Source of the DNA: Rhynchopus euleeides
Taxonomy: Eukaryota; Euglenozoa; Diplonemea; Diplonemida; Diplonemidae
Reading direction: 5' to 3'
Length of the DNA stretch: 64,000 nucleotides
Assembly: GCA_963210315.1 (NCBI GenBank)
Contig: OY723283.1
Coordinates: 620,001-684,000 of the forward strand
Numbering within the stretch: the stretch's first letter is position 1; each line of letters starts with the position of its first letter. The notes below the pieces were generated by a model that saw nothing but the letters and a program-made list of their open reading frames with translations, made no database searches and was not told the origin of the DNA. A program made the translations under genes and the position numbers. Positions 1 to 11,084 of this stretch are shown in pieces.

Positions 1-844
1 CTCCCATAATCACGAGGATCTCGCGTGCCCTGTCGTACTCCTGCACGTCTGTGATGCCTGAAAGGATCATGCCCGATGCAACAGCCATGTAGAAGGAGTA
101 GAAGGAGGTCTTGTACTTCACAATCAGCTCCCACCGCTCCGTGGTGAAGTCGGTGAGCCCCAGGTTCATGCACAGCGTGTCGAGCAGCTGCCCCACCTCC
201 GTCTGGAAGGTGGTCTCCACAAAGAGATCGACCAGCTGAGGGTAGGCGGGGTCGCTGCCGAAGTGGCGTTTGAGAAGTTTGAAGGTGAGGCATTCCACCA
301 TGAGGGCGTCGTTGATGGCGATCAGTTTGACATCCTCGTTGCGGTACCAGCAGGGCTGGCCGCGACGGGTGGTGCTGTCGTCCATGATGTCGTCGAGCAT
401 CAGCAGCCATGCCTGCAGGAACTCGATGCACCACCCCAGCACGGCAAAGCGGCAGACCGCGTCGTTGTCAATCTCGATGCCGCGGGATTTGAAAATGGCA
501 ACCCCGCTCTCGACAACCATCAGCCCGCGGTTCATCTTGCCCCCCACGGTGTTGTAGTTCAGCATCCTGCGGGTCCACTCGACCTCGGCAGGCGGCATCT
601 CGTACCCCTCCTTGCACTCCTTGAGGATGTCCTCCAGGAGGAACGACTGCAGCTTAACGAAGCTCTCCTTCGGCGTCGCAGTGTCATACTGCGGGTAGTC
701 CACCTTGCTGTTCAGCCACGACCGCCCCTTCTTGGGGAACTGCGTCGCAGGCGTCGACAGGATGCCCTCAGCCTTCGCCTTCCAGGCATCGCGGTCGGCC
801 TGCAGGGCAGCAATCTGCTGCTGGAGCTCCTCGACAGTCGGCAT
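1..844 (-). CDS. FPPS: Farnesyl diphosphate synthase (3' part cut by window edge)
   Basis: This frame is absent from simple ORF lists because it runs off the window; I translated it by hand from the ATG at 844. About 281 codons are present without an intron. The enzyme condenses IPP with DMAPP and GPP to farnesyl diphosphate for sterols, dolichol and prenyl groups, normally in the cytosol. Family marks seen: GGKMNRG near residue 101, the first aspartate-rich motif LLMLDDIMDDSTTRRGQPCW near 146-165 (DDxxD followed by the RRG), an FQTEVGQLLDT stretch near 216-226, and KTSFYSFYMAVA. The second DDxxD lies beyond the window. The N terminus has a 27-residue alpha-helical/coiled-coil lead (EELQQQIAALQADRDAW) before the usual FPPS start. 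An AG acceptor preceded by CACACCACCC lies about 18 nt upstream of the ATG. Family assignment is firm. Confidence 0.95.
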   Translation of the reverse strand, partial: MPTVEELQQQIAALQADRDAWKAKAEGILSTPATQFPKKGRSWLNSKVDYPQYDTATPKESFVKLQSFLLEDILKECKEGYEMPPAEVEWTRRMLNYNTVGGKMNRGLMVVESGVAIFKSRGIEIDNDAVCRFAVLGWCIEFLQAWLLMLDDIMDDSTTRRGQPCWYRNEDVKLIAINDALMVECLTFKLLKRHFGSDPAYPQLVDLFVETTFQTEVGQLLDTLCMNLGLTDFTTERWELIVKYKTSFYSFYMAVASGMILSGITDVQEYDRAREILVIMG

Positions 845-1353
845 GGTGTAGGTATATAGAGCCTGCGCAATTGGGTGGTGTGATAGCCCCACCCCCCAGC
901 AATACGAACCCCTCAGCCGTCACCACCGACACAAGGGGGTGGTGAAATAGAAGTAGAAGGAAGCACAAGAATGATCTCCCGTCACTCGTTATGCAACACA
1001 AGGGGTGGTGGGGCGTACGGGTGTGGGAAGGGGTCAGGCATCTCTCGCTGTGCGACGCTTGGAAAACACAGCACCCCACCCCCCCCCCCCCGTCGCCGCT
1101 GCACGGCTGTACCCAACGTGTCAACGTTGGAGGGACAGCCGCACAACGGTGCGGCAAGGAGAGGACACACCAAGCAGTTCCTCCGGTGCATCACAGGGGT
1201 GGGCTGAACGGCCAGCAAAGGGTGAGAGTGATGCTGTTGCCACCCACCACACCCCTCTCCCAGGGCGGGCACCGTCTGGAGAGTATACAAGACACGTCGG
1301 CAACAGGGCGCAATGCCAGCAGAGGCGGCATCGAAGGATGATCAGACATTCTT
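845..1353. other. Intergenic, FPPS to TPR gene
   Basis: About 0.5 kb. It holds a C-run (about 12 C near 1080-1091) and the presumed 5' end of the FPPS transcript. Frames here are GC-rich chance ORFs in several phases; I see no gene. Confidence 0.6.
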
Positions 1354-2307
1354 TCATTTCGCCTTCCGCGCCTTCCTCAATATACGGGCCTCGAGCTTCA
1401 TGCCTTTCGCCCTCGCCTGCGGTGGTGGGTGCGGTGCGGTGAAAAAGGGCGGGGGGTGCATTATGTCTGCCTGTATGCAAAGCCTTCTCTACCTCCCCCC
1501 ATCCCCTCTCCCCCACTGCCATACGATGGATGTGTGCACCATCAAAGGCTTCGCCTCGGGCAGGACGAAGGAAGACTTCGTGAGATAGGACTGCTTCGCG
1601 CGCTGGATATTCCGCGTCACAGTGACAGTCCGTGGATGCTCCACCAGGAAGGCCGCTTTGAAAATCTCCTCCGCCTTGTAATACATCACCAACGCGTCAG
1701 ACGTGCGGTCCATGCAGTGCAGGCACACCCCGATGTTGTTCAGCGCCAGCCCGGTGTCGACATGACACGGCCCGACGGTAAACTCCCGCAGCTCCAGACA
1801 CCGCAGGAAATGATCTGCGGCAAGATCGAACTGCGAAATATGCGCATACACAATCCCCAGCATCGAGTCAATGGTGCCCTGAATCGGGTGGTTGTCGGGC
1901 AGCGCATTGCACTGCCTCTGCGCCTCCATCAGCTCAGCCAGCGCCTTCTCGTCAGCCCCTGCGCTGTCAAACACACTCGCCACCGCCAGACGGATGAACA
2001 CCAACCCCGTGAGGGGCAGGGTCGGGGGTGTATTCGGCGGGGCACACTTCTTCTCGCTGACGAACTGCTCACGCACGACGCCCTCCCAATGCGCCTGCCC
2101 CTGCATGTAGGTTTTGATGGCCAGGTCGTATGCGCTGTTGTTGTGGTGCGTCAGCGCCACCTCAAACAGCAGCGCAACGCTCTCAGGGCAGGGCGGTGCG
2201 TAGAGCACCTCTTTGATGAGGCAGGGCATGCCTGCCGCCATCCATGAGGGGCGCTGCGATTTTTTGGCAGCCGCCGGCGCGCCATGCGTGCTGGCGTTCG
2301 CTGACAT
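1354..2307 (-). CDS. TPR-repeat protein, two exons
   Basis: Exon 1 is 2307-1525 and exon 2 is 1416-1354, with a 108 bp intron (donor ATC|GTATGG, acceptor CCACCGCAG|GCG, phase 0), giving about 281 residues. Without the splice the frame runs into low-complexity GWGRGDGGR-like sequence. With it the protein ends in a strongly basic tail, ARAKGMKLEARILRKARKAK, which looks like a real C terminus. Helical repeats of TPR type are visible: a first unit around ALLFEVALTHHNNSAYDLAI, then LGIVYAHISQFDLAADHFLR and ALNNIGVCLHCMDRTSDALV. TPRs bind peptides or partner proteins. No targeting signal is seen and I do not recognise the orthologue. The ATG at 2307 follows an AG acceptor by 11 nt. Confidence 0.8.
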
Positions 2308-4166
2308 TTTTCAACGCGCTGTCACAACACCCACACGCCGGCTGGGATTGAGCACACTACAGGGTCATAACTCCAATCGTTTGCAGGAGTGATGCAGGGA
2401 AGGGAATGTCACCCTGCAATATCAAATGCCGGATAGCCCTGCCCCCTGTGTGTCGTGCCTGTGTCAGTGGATATAGGTCGGGGGGAGAGGAAGTGGCTCC
2501 ACAGTCTCAAGAGCAGAATGGGGATGGCAAATCTCGGGTAGAGGGGGGATCTGTGAGAGGGGCAGGGGGCTGAGGGAAGGAATGATGTGCCCAAACAAAC
2601 TTGAAAGAGAGAGAGAGAGAGAAAGGGGGAAGCCACGCGTGTTGGGCGTGCGGGGCGGAGGGGGGTGGGGGCGTGGCATGGGCCTGGGGATGCTGCCGCC
2701 GGAAGGGACACCCAAGCAAGCCAAACCCTCCATTTTCCCCCAGGCCAGACCCACTGTCAAGTGGGTGCTGGGTGGGTGGGGAGGCGCGTGGGGGCGGGGG
2801 CGGGAGGATGGGGTAGGGGGGGGGGTAAAGAGTAGAATGTAGAAGGGTAGGGGGGAGGGGGGGGGGGGGCGGGGGATGTGTGACGATTGTCGAACAGATC
2901 AATATCATCGAAGAGAACACACCGGACGTAAGGTCAGAGCGCTCGTTTTAGCAGCCGCTCTGTGTGATTCCAAACAGCAGAACCGATGTGCAAAAAAAAG
3001 GCGGTTCCCGATCGATTGATTCCATCCTTCTCTAGGTGGGCACGTTAGAAGGTTCTCCAAAGAATGTTTCACCCGAAGAAATGTGTGTGTCCCGCTGGAT
3101 CGAAGAATGACAGCAGAATGAGGGGGCCTTCGCTCAGAAGTGCAGAAAAGGGAGAGCTGAGCCGCTTCACAAAACTGGCTGTAAAGTGACACAGTTTGAC
3201 ACAGCGGCACAGAGCGAAGACCCCAATTGTATTGTTGCAAGGCACCTCTCCCCCACCAATTGTGTACACTCGAGCAATAAAGACGCAAAAAAGAGAAGGC
3301 GTTGTTTGTGCGCCAAACCCGGAAAAGTTCTCGAAGAGGGCTGTGCCCGAAAGAAACTCTACAAAAAAATATCCCCCGGCTGGAACGGTGACCAGCAAAA
3401 CGTGACGACAAACTCATCCCTTCCTTGTTGGACTGCAGACCCCACTCTTTGTGGGCACCACTCCCCGTCTGTCGAAGCGGCATGAAGTGGGGTCTGCAAG
3501 CTCCAGCTAGGGGAAACCACAAAAGGCGTAGTCAACTAGGATAGGGGTGGGGTGGGGGGACGGAGGGGGTGATGGGCTTCGAATTGCAATGCAATTCAAA
3601 ACACTCGAATCATGCGAAAATTCTGTTGAAGAGTGGCGCGCAGGCTACAATTACACTTGGAATGACGAGCAGGGCAGGTGTTCCCCTACTTGCAGGCACA
3701 CAAGCAACACACACGACTTTGCTTCAGAAGCCCATCCCCAACCAGCCGTGCTGAAGAGACCTCCAAAACCCAAAGCCAACGCGTGTACATCATGTCCGCG
3801 CCCAGCTAACAGATCCACAGACAGTTAAAAGAAGCATGCCATAACCGCCCTCCGTGCAGTGGGGGGTACTCCTGGGGCCTGGCACACACACAATCAACCC
3901 GCACACGCCGAAGCTGCATCTTGCCGTGCCCGGGAGGTGCTCCTCTGTGATTCAATCACCCCCCGAAGATACCTCCACTGCCGACTTGAATGTGCGCCAG
4001 ACACCGCTCAGAGGCCTCGCCCCACCACACAGTGTCACACGTCAACCTACCTACCTACCCACATCACACTGTGTTCAGTACAACCTGCACCGAGCAAACT
4101 CTGACACCACCACCACCGCCCGCGGCTACTCACGCCAGACGGGTGGGGCCACACAGCAGTATCACT
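2308..4166. other. Intergenic, TPR gene to transporter
   Basis: About 1.86 kb without a credible gene. It contains a GA microsatellite (about 2606-2626), G-rich low complexity (2640-2875), and dispersed-repeat sequence around 3128-3330 that recurs in part at 26935-27040 (GGCCTTCGCTCAGAA...). A perfect 13 bp inverted repeat, TGCAGACCCCACT at 3434-3446 and its complement at 3486-3498, could form a hairpin with a 39 nt loop. Confidence 0.6.
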
Positions 4167-5639
4167 TCAAACGAGAAGCCCTCTCACGTTCAGCATGAGG
4201 GCACCGACGATAGCAATGGTGGACATCACAAGGCAGACGTGAGCTGCAGCCTCCCTCCCGGCCGAACCGGGTGCATCGCAGAGCGTGATCACCAGCGGCA
4301 CTGTGTAGTTGATGAACCCGAGGCAGAGCAGGGATGACCAGTTGACCAGCGCGCCAAACCACGGCTGCATGTAGCAGACGCATGCGAGCAGCCAGGGGAG
4401 CGCGACCGACAGCAAATCCGACAGACGCTGGGGCAGGATCGCCGCAAGGTTCCGCTTGCACAGGATGTGGTATACAGGGATGGGCAGGGTGATACCTACA
4501 CAGAAGCACTGCACGCCAAGCCTTGCGTAGAACGGCGCCTCCTCCGAAGCGTAGACAGCCTGCAGGATGTTGTCCGCCGGGGGGTCCGGGTTTGCAGCCA
4601 GGGCACCGAGAAAGGCCACACCGATGCACAGCACGCACATGACCCCAACAGACACCCACATGGCCCCACGGAAGTTCACACCGGGCCTGGCATCGACAAA
4701 CAGCGAGGGCACCGCAATGACATATGCAAAGTTGAACACCGCTACACCCAGGAGGGATTCGTAGCTCCCGCCGAAGGCGGGGACACTCCCGGAGGCGGAG
4801 GAGATGAAGTGCACCGCGAGGGCACTGATCCCGATGGTGATGAGTGAGGCAGATACGTATTGTGGGACGATGTTGTCCTTCAGGTCAAGCCTCCCCAAGG
4901 CGACGCACACCGCCGCATCTGTGACAAACCCCAGGGAGATGCCGTAGGTTCCCTGCTGGAAGGGCATGAGTGATGTGTCGGTTGTCGACACCACACCCAC
5001 CGTGGGGTAGACGGTGACGGCGGCGCTCCACCCGAAGATCCCAACGTAGACCGCATCGAGAGCCTGTGAGGTCACGACGATCTGCGCGCATGCCAGCATC
5101 ACGAGGCTGATCCCCAGGAGGCTGAGGGTGAGGGTCTGCCCCCTTGGGCCGAGGCGTTGCTCGCTGAGGTCTCCGAATTCGACGCAGACGCCGCTTTTCT
5201 CAAGCACATCCGTGAAGAGGGACACCGTGGTGCCCGTCAGCAGGGCTGCGAAGACAAGGCAGAGGACGGTGGGGACCCAGCCCGCGGAATGCATTGCCTT
5301 GCTGAGCGCCAGCAGCCCCGGCCCGTTCATCGTGTTTGCCGCTATCAGAACCAGGATGAGGAAGCCCAGCCCCGACGCCTGCTTCCCCCGCGTCAGCGGG
5401 GAGGCAGGGTCCTCAGAGTAGAAGCTCCGAGGGCTGCCGGCAGCGCTGCTGCCCCGCTTGATGCAGATGCGTGCGGAGGACGGCGATGCGGCACCCGACG
5501 CCCCTGAGGGGGAGCCCGCCCGCCACTCGCCCTGGGGCCCTCCGGAATGGGCATCCCAGAGGCGGGGCGAGGCGGTGCCGTAGGGGGACCCGGATGCCGA
5601 GGCCCGCCCGCCTCGGGGCGTCAGCGAGGAAGTGTGCAT
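4167..5639 (-). CDS. Amino-acid transporter, AAAP/SLC38-like
   Basis: A 490-residue single-exon frame from the ATG at 5639. The open frame extends further 5' only through a TTG codon in C-rich leader, so I reject that start. After about 90 Ser/Gly/Pro-rich cytosolic residues there are roughly 11 hydrophobic segments. The first contains GFLILVLIAANTMNGPGLLA, matching the conserved TM1 of the amino acid/auxin permease superfamily (SLC38/AVT), where the unwound N-x-M-G-x-G helix binds substrate and cation. Later segments include FVTDAAVCVALG, FGGSYESLLGVAVFNFAYVI and LCLGFINYTVPLVITL. The protein should sit in the plasma membrane or vacuole/lysosome and move neutral amino acids with H+ or Na+. 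Substrate cannot be read from sequence. A textbook acceptor (CACCACCTCCCAACAG) lies 29 nt upstream of the ATG. Confidence 0.88.
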   Translation of the reverse strand: MHTSSLTPRGGRASASGSPYGTASPRLWDAHSGGPQGEWRAGSPSGASGAASPSSARICIKRGSSAAGSPRSFYSEDPASPLTRGKQASGLGFLILVLIAANTMNGPGLLALSKAMHSAGWVPTVLCLVFAALLTGTTVSLFTDVLEKSGVCVEFGDLSEQRLGPRGQTLTLSLLGISLVMLACAQIVVTSQALDAVYVGIFGWSAAVTVYPTVGVVSTTDTSLMPFQQGTYGISLGFVTDAAVCVALGRLDLKDNIVPQYVSASLITIGISALAVHFISSASGSVPAFGGSYESLLGVAVFNFAYVIAVPSLFVDARPGVNFRGAMWVSVGVMCVLCIGVAFLGALAANPDPPADNILQAVYASEEAPFYARLGVQCFCVGITLPIPVYHILCKRNLAAILPQRLSDLLSVALPWLLACVCYMQPWFGALVNWSSLLCLGFINYTVPLVITLCDAPGSAGREAAAHVCLVMSTIAIVGALMLNVRGLLV

Positions 5640-6128
5640 GGTGGGGTGAGGCTGGGGTTGGGGTGGAACTGTTGGGAGGTGGTGGGTGTGGGAGGGGCGA
5701 GGGTTTGGTTGTATCCTGCACACATGATGGGGCAAGCGGGGGTGCCGTGTTTTGAAGACCCGGTGGGAGGAGTGGGTGGGGGGACAGCGTGGTTACTTTT
5801 GTCTGTGGAAGGCTTGAGAGAGAGAGGACTGACCGGAGAAATCTCCCTCCCACCCACCCATCGGCACCCTCTTTGGAGACGTCGGTGCCGCTCCCTTCCC
5901 CAAGGGAGGATAGTGTAGCTAGACAGGGGAACCAGCACGGAAGAGCTTGCAGAAGGGGGGGAGGTGGCAGTCGGAGGCAGCAGTGCTGGCAGCAGCGAGT
6001 GGGTTGGGCAAAGGGGTGAGCCGCTGATTTTGCCCCACAAAGGAGAATCCCGCGCAAGGACTGATTCCGAAACCGGAAAGCCTTGTTGATGCAGCCCCCC
6101 ACCCCCCCAGACACTCGACTGCTCAGCG
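5640..6128. other. Intergenic, transporter to UBX gene
   Basis: About 0.49 kb, containing the pyrimidine-rich acceptor region upstream of the transporter and a short 3' flank of the UBX gene. No gene or repeat of note. Confidence 0.6.
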
Positions 6129-7323
6129 TCACACCTCCTCACGCACCATCCGCTGTGCGATCACAGCCGCCCGGGGGTACAGGTCATCTAGCGTCGCGTC
6201 AGGAGCCAGGTGGCGCATCGGGAACATTGTAATGGTAAAATCACTCCCATCGTATGACTCGTGACACCGCACGTAGTCATATACGACCTGTCGGTGGGTG
6301 GGGGAGGTATAGACACCAGGGCAGGGGCCTGCGCAATCCCACAAAAAAAATGACACAAAAAGAGTTGGTGACAAGCACAGGCCCAGCCGGCCATACCTGG
6401 AAGGTGTCGGTTCTATGGAACCGGCGCTGCACAGACTGCCCCGAGAACAGGGTGATCTTCAGCGTCACAACCCCCGCATCGCTGGCACGCGGCTCCGGGG
6501 GGAGCGACTGCCGCAGCCGCCTGACGGCCTCCGCGAGCTCCGCCGCCCTCTGCCGCTCCTCCTCTGCGGCCTGCTCCTCCAGCGACCGCTGCAGCGCCGC
6601 CTCATCGTCGCGCCTCTGCCGCTCCAGAGCAGCCTCGCGGTCCAGACGCTCAGCCTCCAGCAGCTCCTGGTGCTGCTCGGCACGCAGCTGGTTCCTCTCT
6701 GCCGCCGCAGCCCTGTCATCGGCTTGGGAGCGCAGAGACGTCTCGATTGTCTCCCGCGCCTCATCGAGGAGCTGGCACAGCTGCCCCGCATCGACAGCGC
6801 CTTCAACCTTCAGCGCAGCGACTGCAGTCTCCCCCGCGGTGTGGAACGCAGCCAGGGAGGGGAAGGTCGATATACCCATCTTGACGGCAAAGGAAAACCC
6901 TTCGGCATCCTGCACGCTCGCAGCCCAGAAGACAAACCCTCCGCGGATCGTCTCGCAGACGGCAGGGTTGCCCAGGACATGCCGCACAAAGGCAGCGGTG
7001 TCAGGGTGGGCTGCGCTGTGGATGTAAACAACGAGAGGCCTCCCTAAGGCACGCGCCGTCCGGCAGGCCGAGGTGAAGCACCCCCAGTGGGTTGGCAGCG
7101 ATACGTTGGAAAACTCATCCCCGCAGTCGAGGTCGTAGCGGTTGCGCAGCTCCCTGTCGAGGCGCTCGCTGGCTTCGGGGCCCTGCTCCTGCTGGGAGGC
7201 AGGGATGAGCGACAGGCAGGCCTGCAGCAGGGCGCGCGTGCCTGCTGCCAAGGCGCTGACGATAGGGAGCTTCAGGAGAGATCCCAGGGGCGACCCTGCG
7301 GAGGTCTGCCCATAAGGATGCAT
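6129..7323 (-). CDS. UAS-UBX protein, FAF2/UBXD8-like, two exons
   Basis: Exon 1 is 7323-6397 and exon 2 is 6287-6129, with a 109 bp intron (CAG|GTATGG ... CCGACAG|GTC, phase 0), giving 361 residues. Order seen: a hydrophobic stretch near residues 9-38 (SPLGSLLKLPIVSALAAGTR) resembling the membrane hairpin of UBXD8; a UAS thioredoxin-like domain near 60-185 (PLVVYIHSAAHPDTAAFVRH, FVFWAASVQDAEGFSFAVKM, FPSLAAF); a charged coiled coil near 195-265; and a C-terminal UBX domain split by the intron (RRFHRTDTFQ | VVYDYVRCHE) with FPMR, the motif that contacts p97/Cdc48. Such proteins recruit Cdc48 to ER membranes for ERAD or lipid-droplet control. The usual N-terminal UBA domain is not visible. An acceptor-like CTCTTCACCACACAG lies 57 nt upstream. 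Confidence 0.88.
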
Positions 7324-9814
7324 GGTGTCACGCGGCGGGCATGTGGGGGTGCAGGGGGGTGTGGCACCGTCAACGGATCCCTGTGTGGTGAAGAGGTGTG
7401 GTTTGTCGAGGGGTTATCCCGCAGGATCCATCATAGGATCCCGCTCCAAGGTAGACAGGTGACAACACCCCCCGGGTGATCAAGAGGGCTCAAGAAGTTC
7501 TGAGAGGAGAGGTGTGCAGGGGGGTGGGGTGGGGTGGGGTGGGGGGGGTGGGGTGGGGGTGCCTATCCGCTAAAGCCCTTCAAGCAAGAGCGGTGTGAGA
7601 GGGCTGTCCCGGGGGAGGTGTGCCACGTCACTGGCCCTTTTCCCCCACCTCTCCACCCACCCTCGTGTCTCTATGATCCAGAGGCACTGCTGCGGCTGGT
7701 ACTTCGGGTTTTCGGTTTCGGGTGTTTGAAATTTAATACTGGGTCAGCATGTTAACCTGCCATGGAAACGGTTGCTGTTGCAGGTGAGTTGACTGATGCT
7801 GGCCAGATGATTCCTGGATCGCCGGGGCTGTAGATTGCCCACCCGTGTCGTAAACCTTGAACGAAATATTGAGGGGAGAGAGAGAAAAAAGCAAATCACG
7901 ACACACTGATCGCGTGATAGGCACGACCCAATTTCACCATTCCTCTTGTCAACACGGGGTGAGAGGAATATAGTTTTAGCACTGGTTCTGTTTTCAAAAG
8001 CGTCAGGATCGCTTGTTCTTTCCCCTTCGAATTGCCGATACCGTTGTTGCAGCCGTAGCAGGGCCGAGAGTGAACACAGGCCACGCAGACTGATTGACAT
8101 TTGCCTCGCCCACCCCATACCCACCCCCACCCCCCTCCACCCCTCCCCCGTAGATCACACCAAGGGCCATCCCTTACCCCTGGCTCTGGGCAAAGGGAGG
8201 GCTGTGGCCGGAGCAAGGCAGCTGCCAAGGCCTCCCTGGGGTCACCTTGTGGCCTGCCCAATGACTCGGGGATTCTGGCCGACACGCCGACAATGTCGCT
8301 ACACATAGATACCAGCGGTTGCCGAGTTGGTTCCCGCGGTCTACACTTACAGGCGCTCACAGGATATACATGAGCAAAAGAATGGCGGCGAATATAACAA
8401 GTTACTTTCAGTTCGTACCGTGTAGGCATTCGCAGAGACATCGTGCGAAGGCGGCTTCAGGCAAGAAAGGTTTAACGCCCTGTCGCAGTATGCGATTGAG
8501 ACAAGCACCCGCACGCGCTCGACAACCATTCACAACTATGCTAATCTAGCCAAGGTGCTTGAAAACTGGAATATCACTCTATCCGGCTCCGAGGGGGGGC
8601 GGTGGTGTGTCACGCAGGGCTGGCAGTCTCCCTCGCCATCAGGAATGCATCTCGATCACGACCACGGCAAACCCACGGCACTTGCGACGGGTGTGCCGGT
8701 GTAACCGGCATGTGTAATATGGCATCTTGCGGCAAGTTTGCGCTGCGGTTTGCGGAAACTGCCGGCGGTAACATTCACATCTAAACCTTAGAAGCGGGGG
8801 TATGGAAAAGTCGGTGAAAAAAAATGAGAAAAAATGAGAAAAAATCGGCCGAAATTTGCTGTTTTTCGCTTAAAAAAGAGTGTGGGGAGTTGGGTCCAGT
8901 TTAGCAAAGTGAGCTTATTTTTCGAAAATTGAAAAATTGGGGACACCAAAAGTCCCCAAACAAGTCTTCGACTTGGCGCGCAGAGTGATTTTTTTTTGGT
9001 GAAAAAATGCCCCAAAAATTGTCGGGTCAAAAATTGCTGTTGAAGACGGTGCAAGATCTCTGCAGGCTGGGTGGGCGCTACGCTGACGGACAACGACAAG
9101 CCGGAGGCTGCGACTGTGAAGAATCCAAAGAACGGCCCGGGTCCTCCTCGAGATGGCGGTGCTGGCCCCTGTTCCCACCGGTGTGACACGGGGCATTCCG
9201 GGACGCGATAGCGCTGCTGCACGGATGCCAACGAGGAGGGCCACTCCGAACCCTGAACACCCCGCCAGACCTGCTTGTTACATCACAAACAGCAGACCCA
9301 GAGTGGAGTGCCTCGCCCCGGTAAACTCAAACCCTGCCAGATTGACGAGGCCACCACCTCCTGGCACTGCCTGCACGTGCACGACAGGAACGGGTGACCT
9401 GCAGGTCGTCGTGAGCAGGACCATGGCAAACCACTCGAACCTGTGTGGGGTACGGCTGCTACCGCAACTCGTCATGTGCGGTGTGCAGCGGGTGCGGGTG
9501 CGCCACGACCGGGTGGTGCGTACTCCTCCAGGAGAAGTGGGCGAGCTCATTCCCGCAAACGCCTGAGTCGGGGATGAACTACCTCCTTCAAAAAGCATCG
9601 GAGCACATTGGTGGTCGTGGCGTCAGGGAAACCGACCGTCCTGATGAGAATACGGTAAGTGATGAGAGGATGTCGGCGCCGTTTGCCCACGTCGTCAACT
9701 GTGGGGAGAGTCTGTCGGAGGCGAGGCGGGGAGGGCCGCAACACAACACGGGAACCGGGTCGCAATTGAAAAAGGGGGACCGGTTCGCGTGTGGAGGGGG
9801 GGTGCGGGGCCTCA
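7324..9814. other. Gene-free stretch with low-complexity DNA
   Basis: About 2.5 kb. It holds GGGGT repeats (7515-7556), A-rich runs with AAAAATGAGA units at 8816-8850, and T/A-rich tracts to 9030. No conserved frame, tRNA or splice-supported exon was found on either strand. Confidence 0.55.
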
Positions 9815-10126
9815 GATGTCCAAAAACGTTCAATTGACCTCTCCTCGAAAAAAAATTCGAAAGGTCCCCCCTACTGGCACCCCGGATTAGGACATGTCTC
9901 TGGGGGTGCCCGGGGGCATTTTTGGCCCATTTTTGGCTGGGGAAAATGGGCCATTTTTCACGATTTTTTCGGTTTTTTGTCCGGACCGGCACCGCATTTG
10001 AGGGGCAAAAATCTGATTTCCGAGGCCCGGGAATGGTCGCAGTGGCTTCATTTGGCCAAAAACGTTCAATTTACCCTTCTCCAAAAAAAAATTCGAAAGG
10101 GTCCCCCTACAAATCGCCGGTCTTAG
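9815..10126. repeat. Two copies of an AAACGTTCAATT / AATTCGAAAGG repeat
   Basis: The block CCAAAAACGTTCAATT... AAAAATTCGAAAGG(G)TCCCCC occurs at about 9820-9872 and again at about 10058-10109. The AATTCGAAAAGGTCCCCC part recurs at about 21080-21103 and, inverted, near 41980-42001 and 42208-42230. No coding content. Confidence 0.7.
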
Positions 10127-10141
10127 GAAATTTTTTTTTGG

Positions 10142-10551
10142 GCACCCAGATTTCAAAAATTTTCAAACTATTTTCTGGACCAAAAATCAAACTATTGAGG
10201 TCCTGGCCGGACATGTCCGGGGGGGGGTCAAAATTGGATTTCCCGAATTTCCGGGTCCGGACATGTCCGCCCGGACATCCGGACACCAGAAAATGTCCGC
10301 CCGGACATGTCCGCCCTGTCCGGGGCGGACATTTCTGGATGTCCGGATGTCCGGGCGGACATGTCCGGGCGGGAAATTCGGGAAATGTCCGGGGGGGGGG
10401 GGGGGGGGGGGGGGGTCAAAATTGGACCCGGACATCCGGACACCCGGATTTCCGGGTCCGGGCATGTCCGCCCTGTCCGCCCTGAAATCGCCTAAGGGGC
10501 CGGGGGAAATCCAGGAAATTCGGGAAATCCAGGAATATGAAGAATCCTCCT
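10142..10551. repeat. GGACATGTCC palindrome module, copy 1
   Basis: About 410 bp, nearly identical to 25052-25460 apart from the length of a G-run (about 10391-10416 here). It is built from many overlapping short palindromes of the form (CC)GGACATGTCCG(CC) and CCGGACATCCGG, so it can fold on itself at many registers. Both copies start at GCACCCAGATTTC and end at GAAGAATCCTCCT. Frames here are periodic artefacts. Confidence 0.85.
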
Positions 10552-10694
10552 TAGGGGAATTTTTTTCTAAGGTTGTTTCGCAGAGAAGAAAACTTTTTCT
10601 AAGTTTTCCCCAGTCGACAGGGCGCGCACAAGGATGGAAGGGAAGTCTGTCCCCCGTACCGTTCGCCTTGCTGGCCAACTGGAGAGCCAGACGT

Positions 10695-10920
10695 TCACTA
10701 CCGTGGCCTCCGGCGGCTGGGGGGCTCCGCCCCCCAGACCCCCCTGTGGCGTACGTCTCGTACTCAAGCCCTTCGAATCCCGTCAGGTCGGGGTCCAACC
10801 ACTCCAGTCGCCTCTGAGGACGCAGCCAACTCGCACAGAATCTGTACGCCCACACGAACAGATGCTCGCTACCGTGGCCTCCGGCGGCTGGGGGGCTCCG
10901 CCCCCCAGACCCCCCATGTA
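10695..10920 (+). repeat. Paired CCGTGGCC hairpin units (pair 1)
   Basis: Two direct copies of a unit starting ACCGTGGCCTCCGGCGGCTG and containing the perfect hairpin GGGGGGCTCCGCCCCCC lie at about 10700-10744 and 10871-10915. Between them is a spacer with GAGGACGCAGCCAACTC and ACAGAATCTGTACGCCC. The same pair arrangement occurs at 31.1, 34.6 (inverted) and 63.6 kb. Confidence 0.85.
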
Positions 10921-10941
10921 GCGTGTGCCCGTCCATCTATC

Positions 10942-11084
10942 TCACTTCCCCGGGTACAGTGCAGCGTAGGAGGTCAGCGCATCCATGAAGCGCTTCTTCG
11001 AAGCCTGACTGACATCGGACAGGAGGTCGGGCTTCCCCACCTGGGAGGTACACTTGCCGCGTTCGCGACATGCGTGACACGCGA
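10942..11084 (-). pseudogene. Orphan C-terminal coding fragment with Cys-rich knuckle
   Basis: In one minus-strand frame the sequence encodes ACHACRERGKC followed by TSQVGKPDLLSDVSQAS, then KKRFMDALTSYAALYPGK and a TGA at 10944-10942. Amphipathic, low in simple sequence and closed by a stop, it looks like the real end of a protein, possibly a mobile-element protein. The upstream part is replaced at 11085 by a dispersed repeat that at 24.5 kb abuts a LINE instead. I do not recognise the family. Confidence 0.35.

Noticed and set aside
5640-5735. Transporter start at 5735
   Set aside because: TTG codon within the C-rich acceptor tract; ATG 5639 is used.
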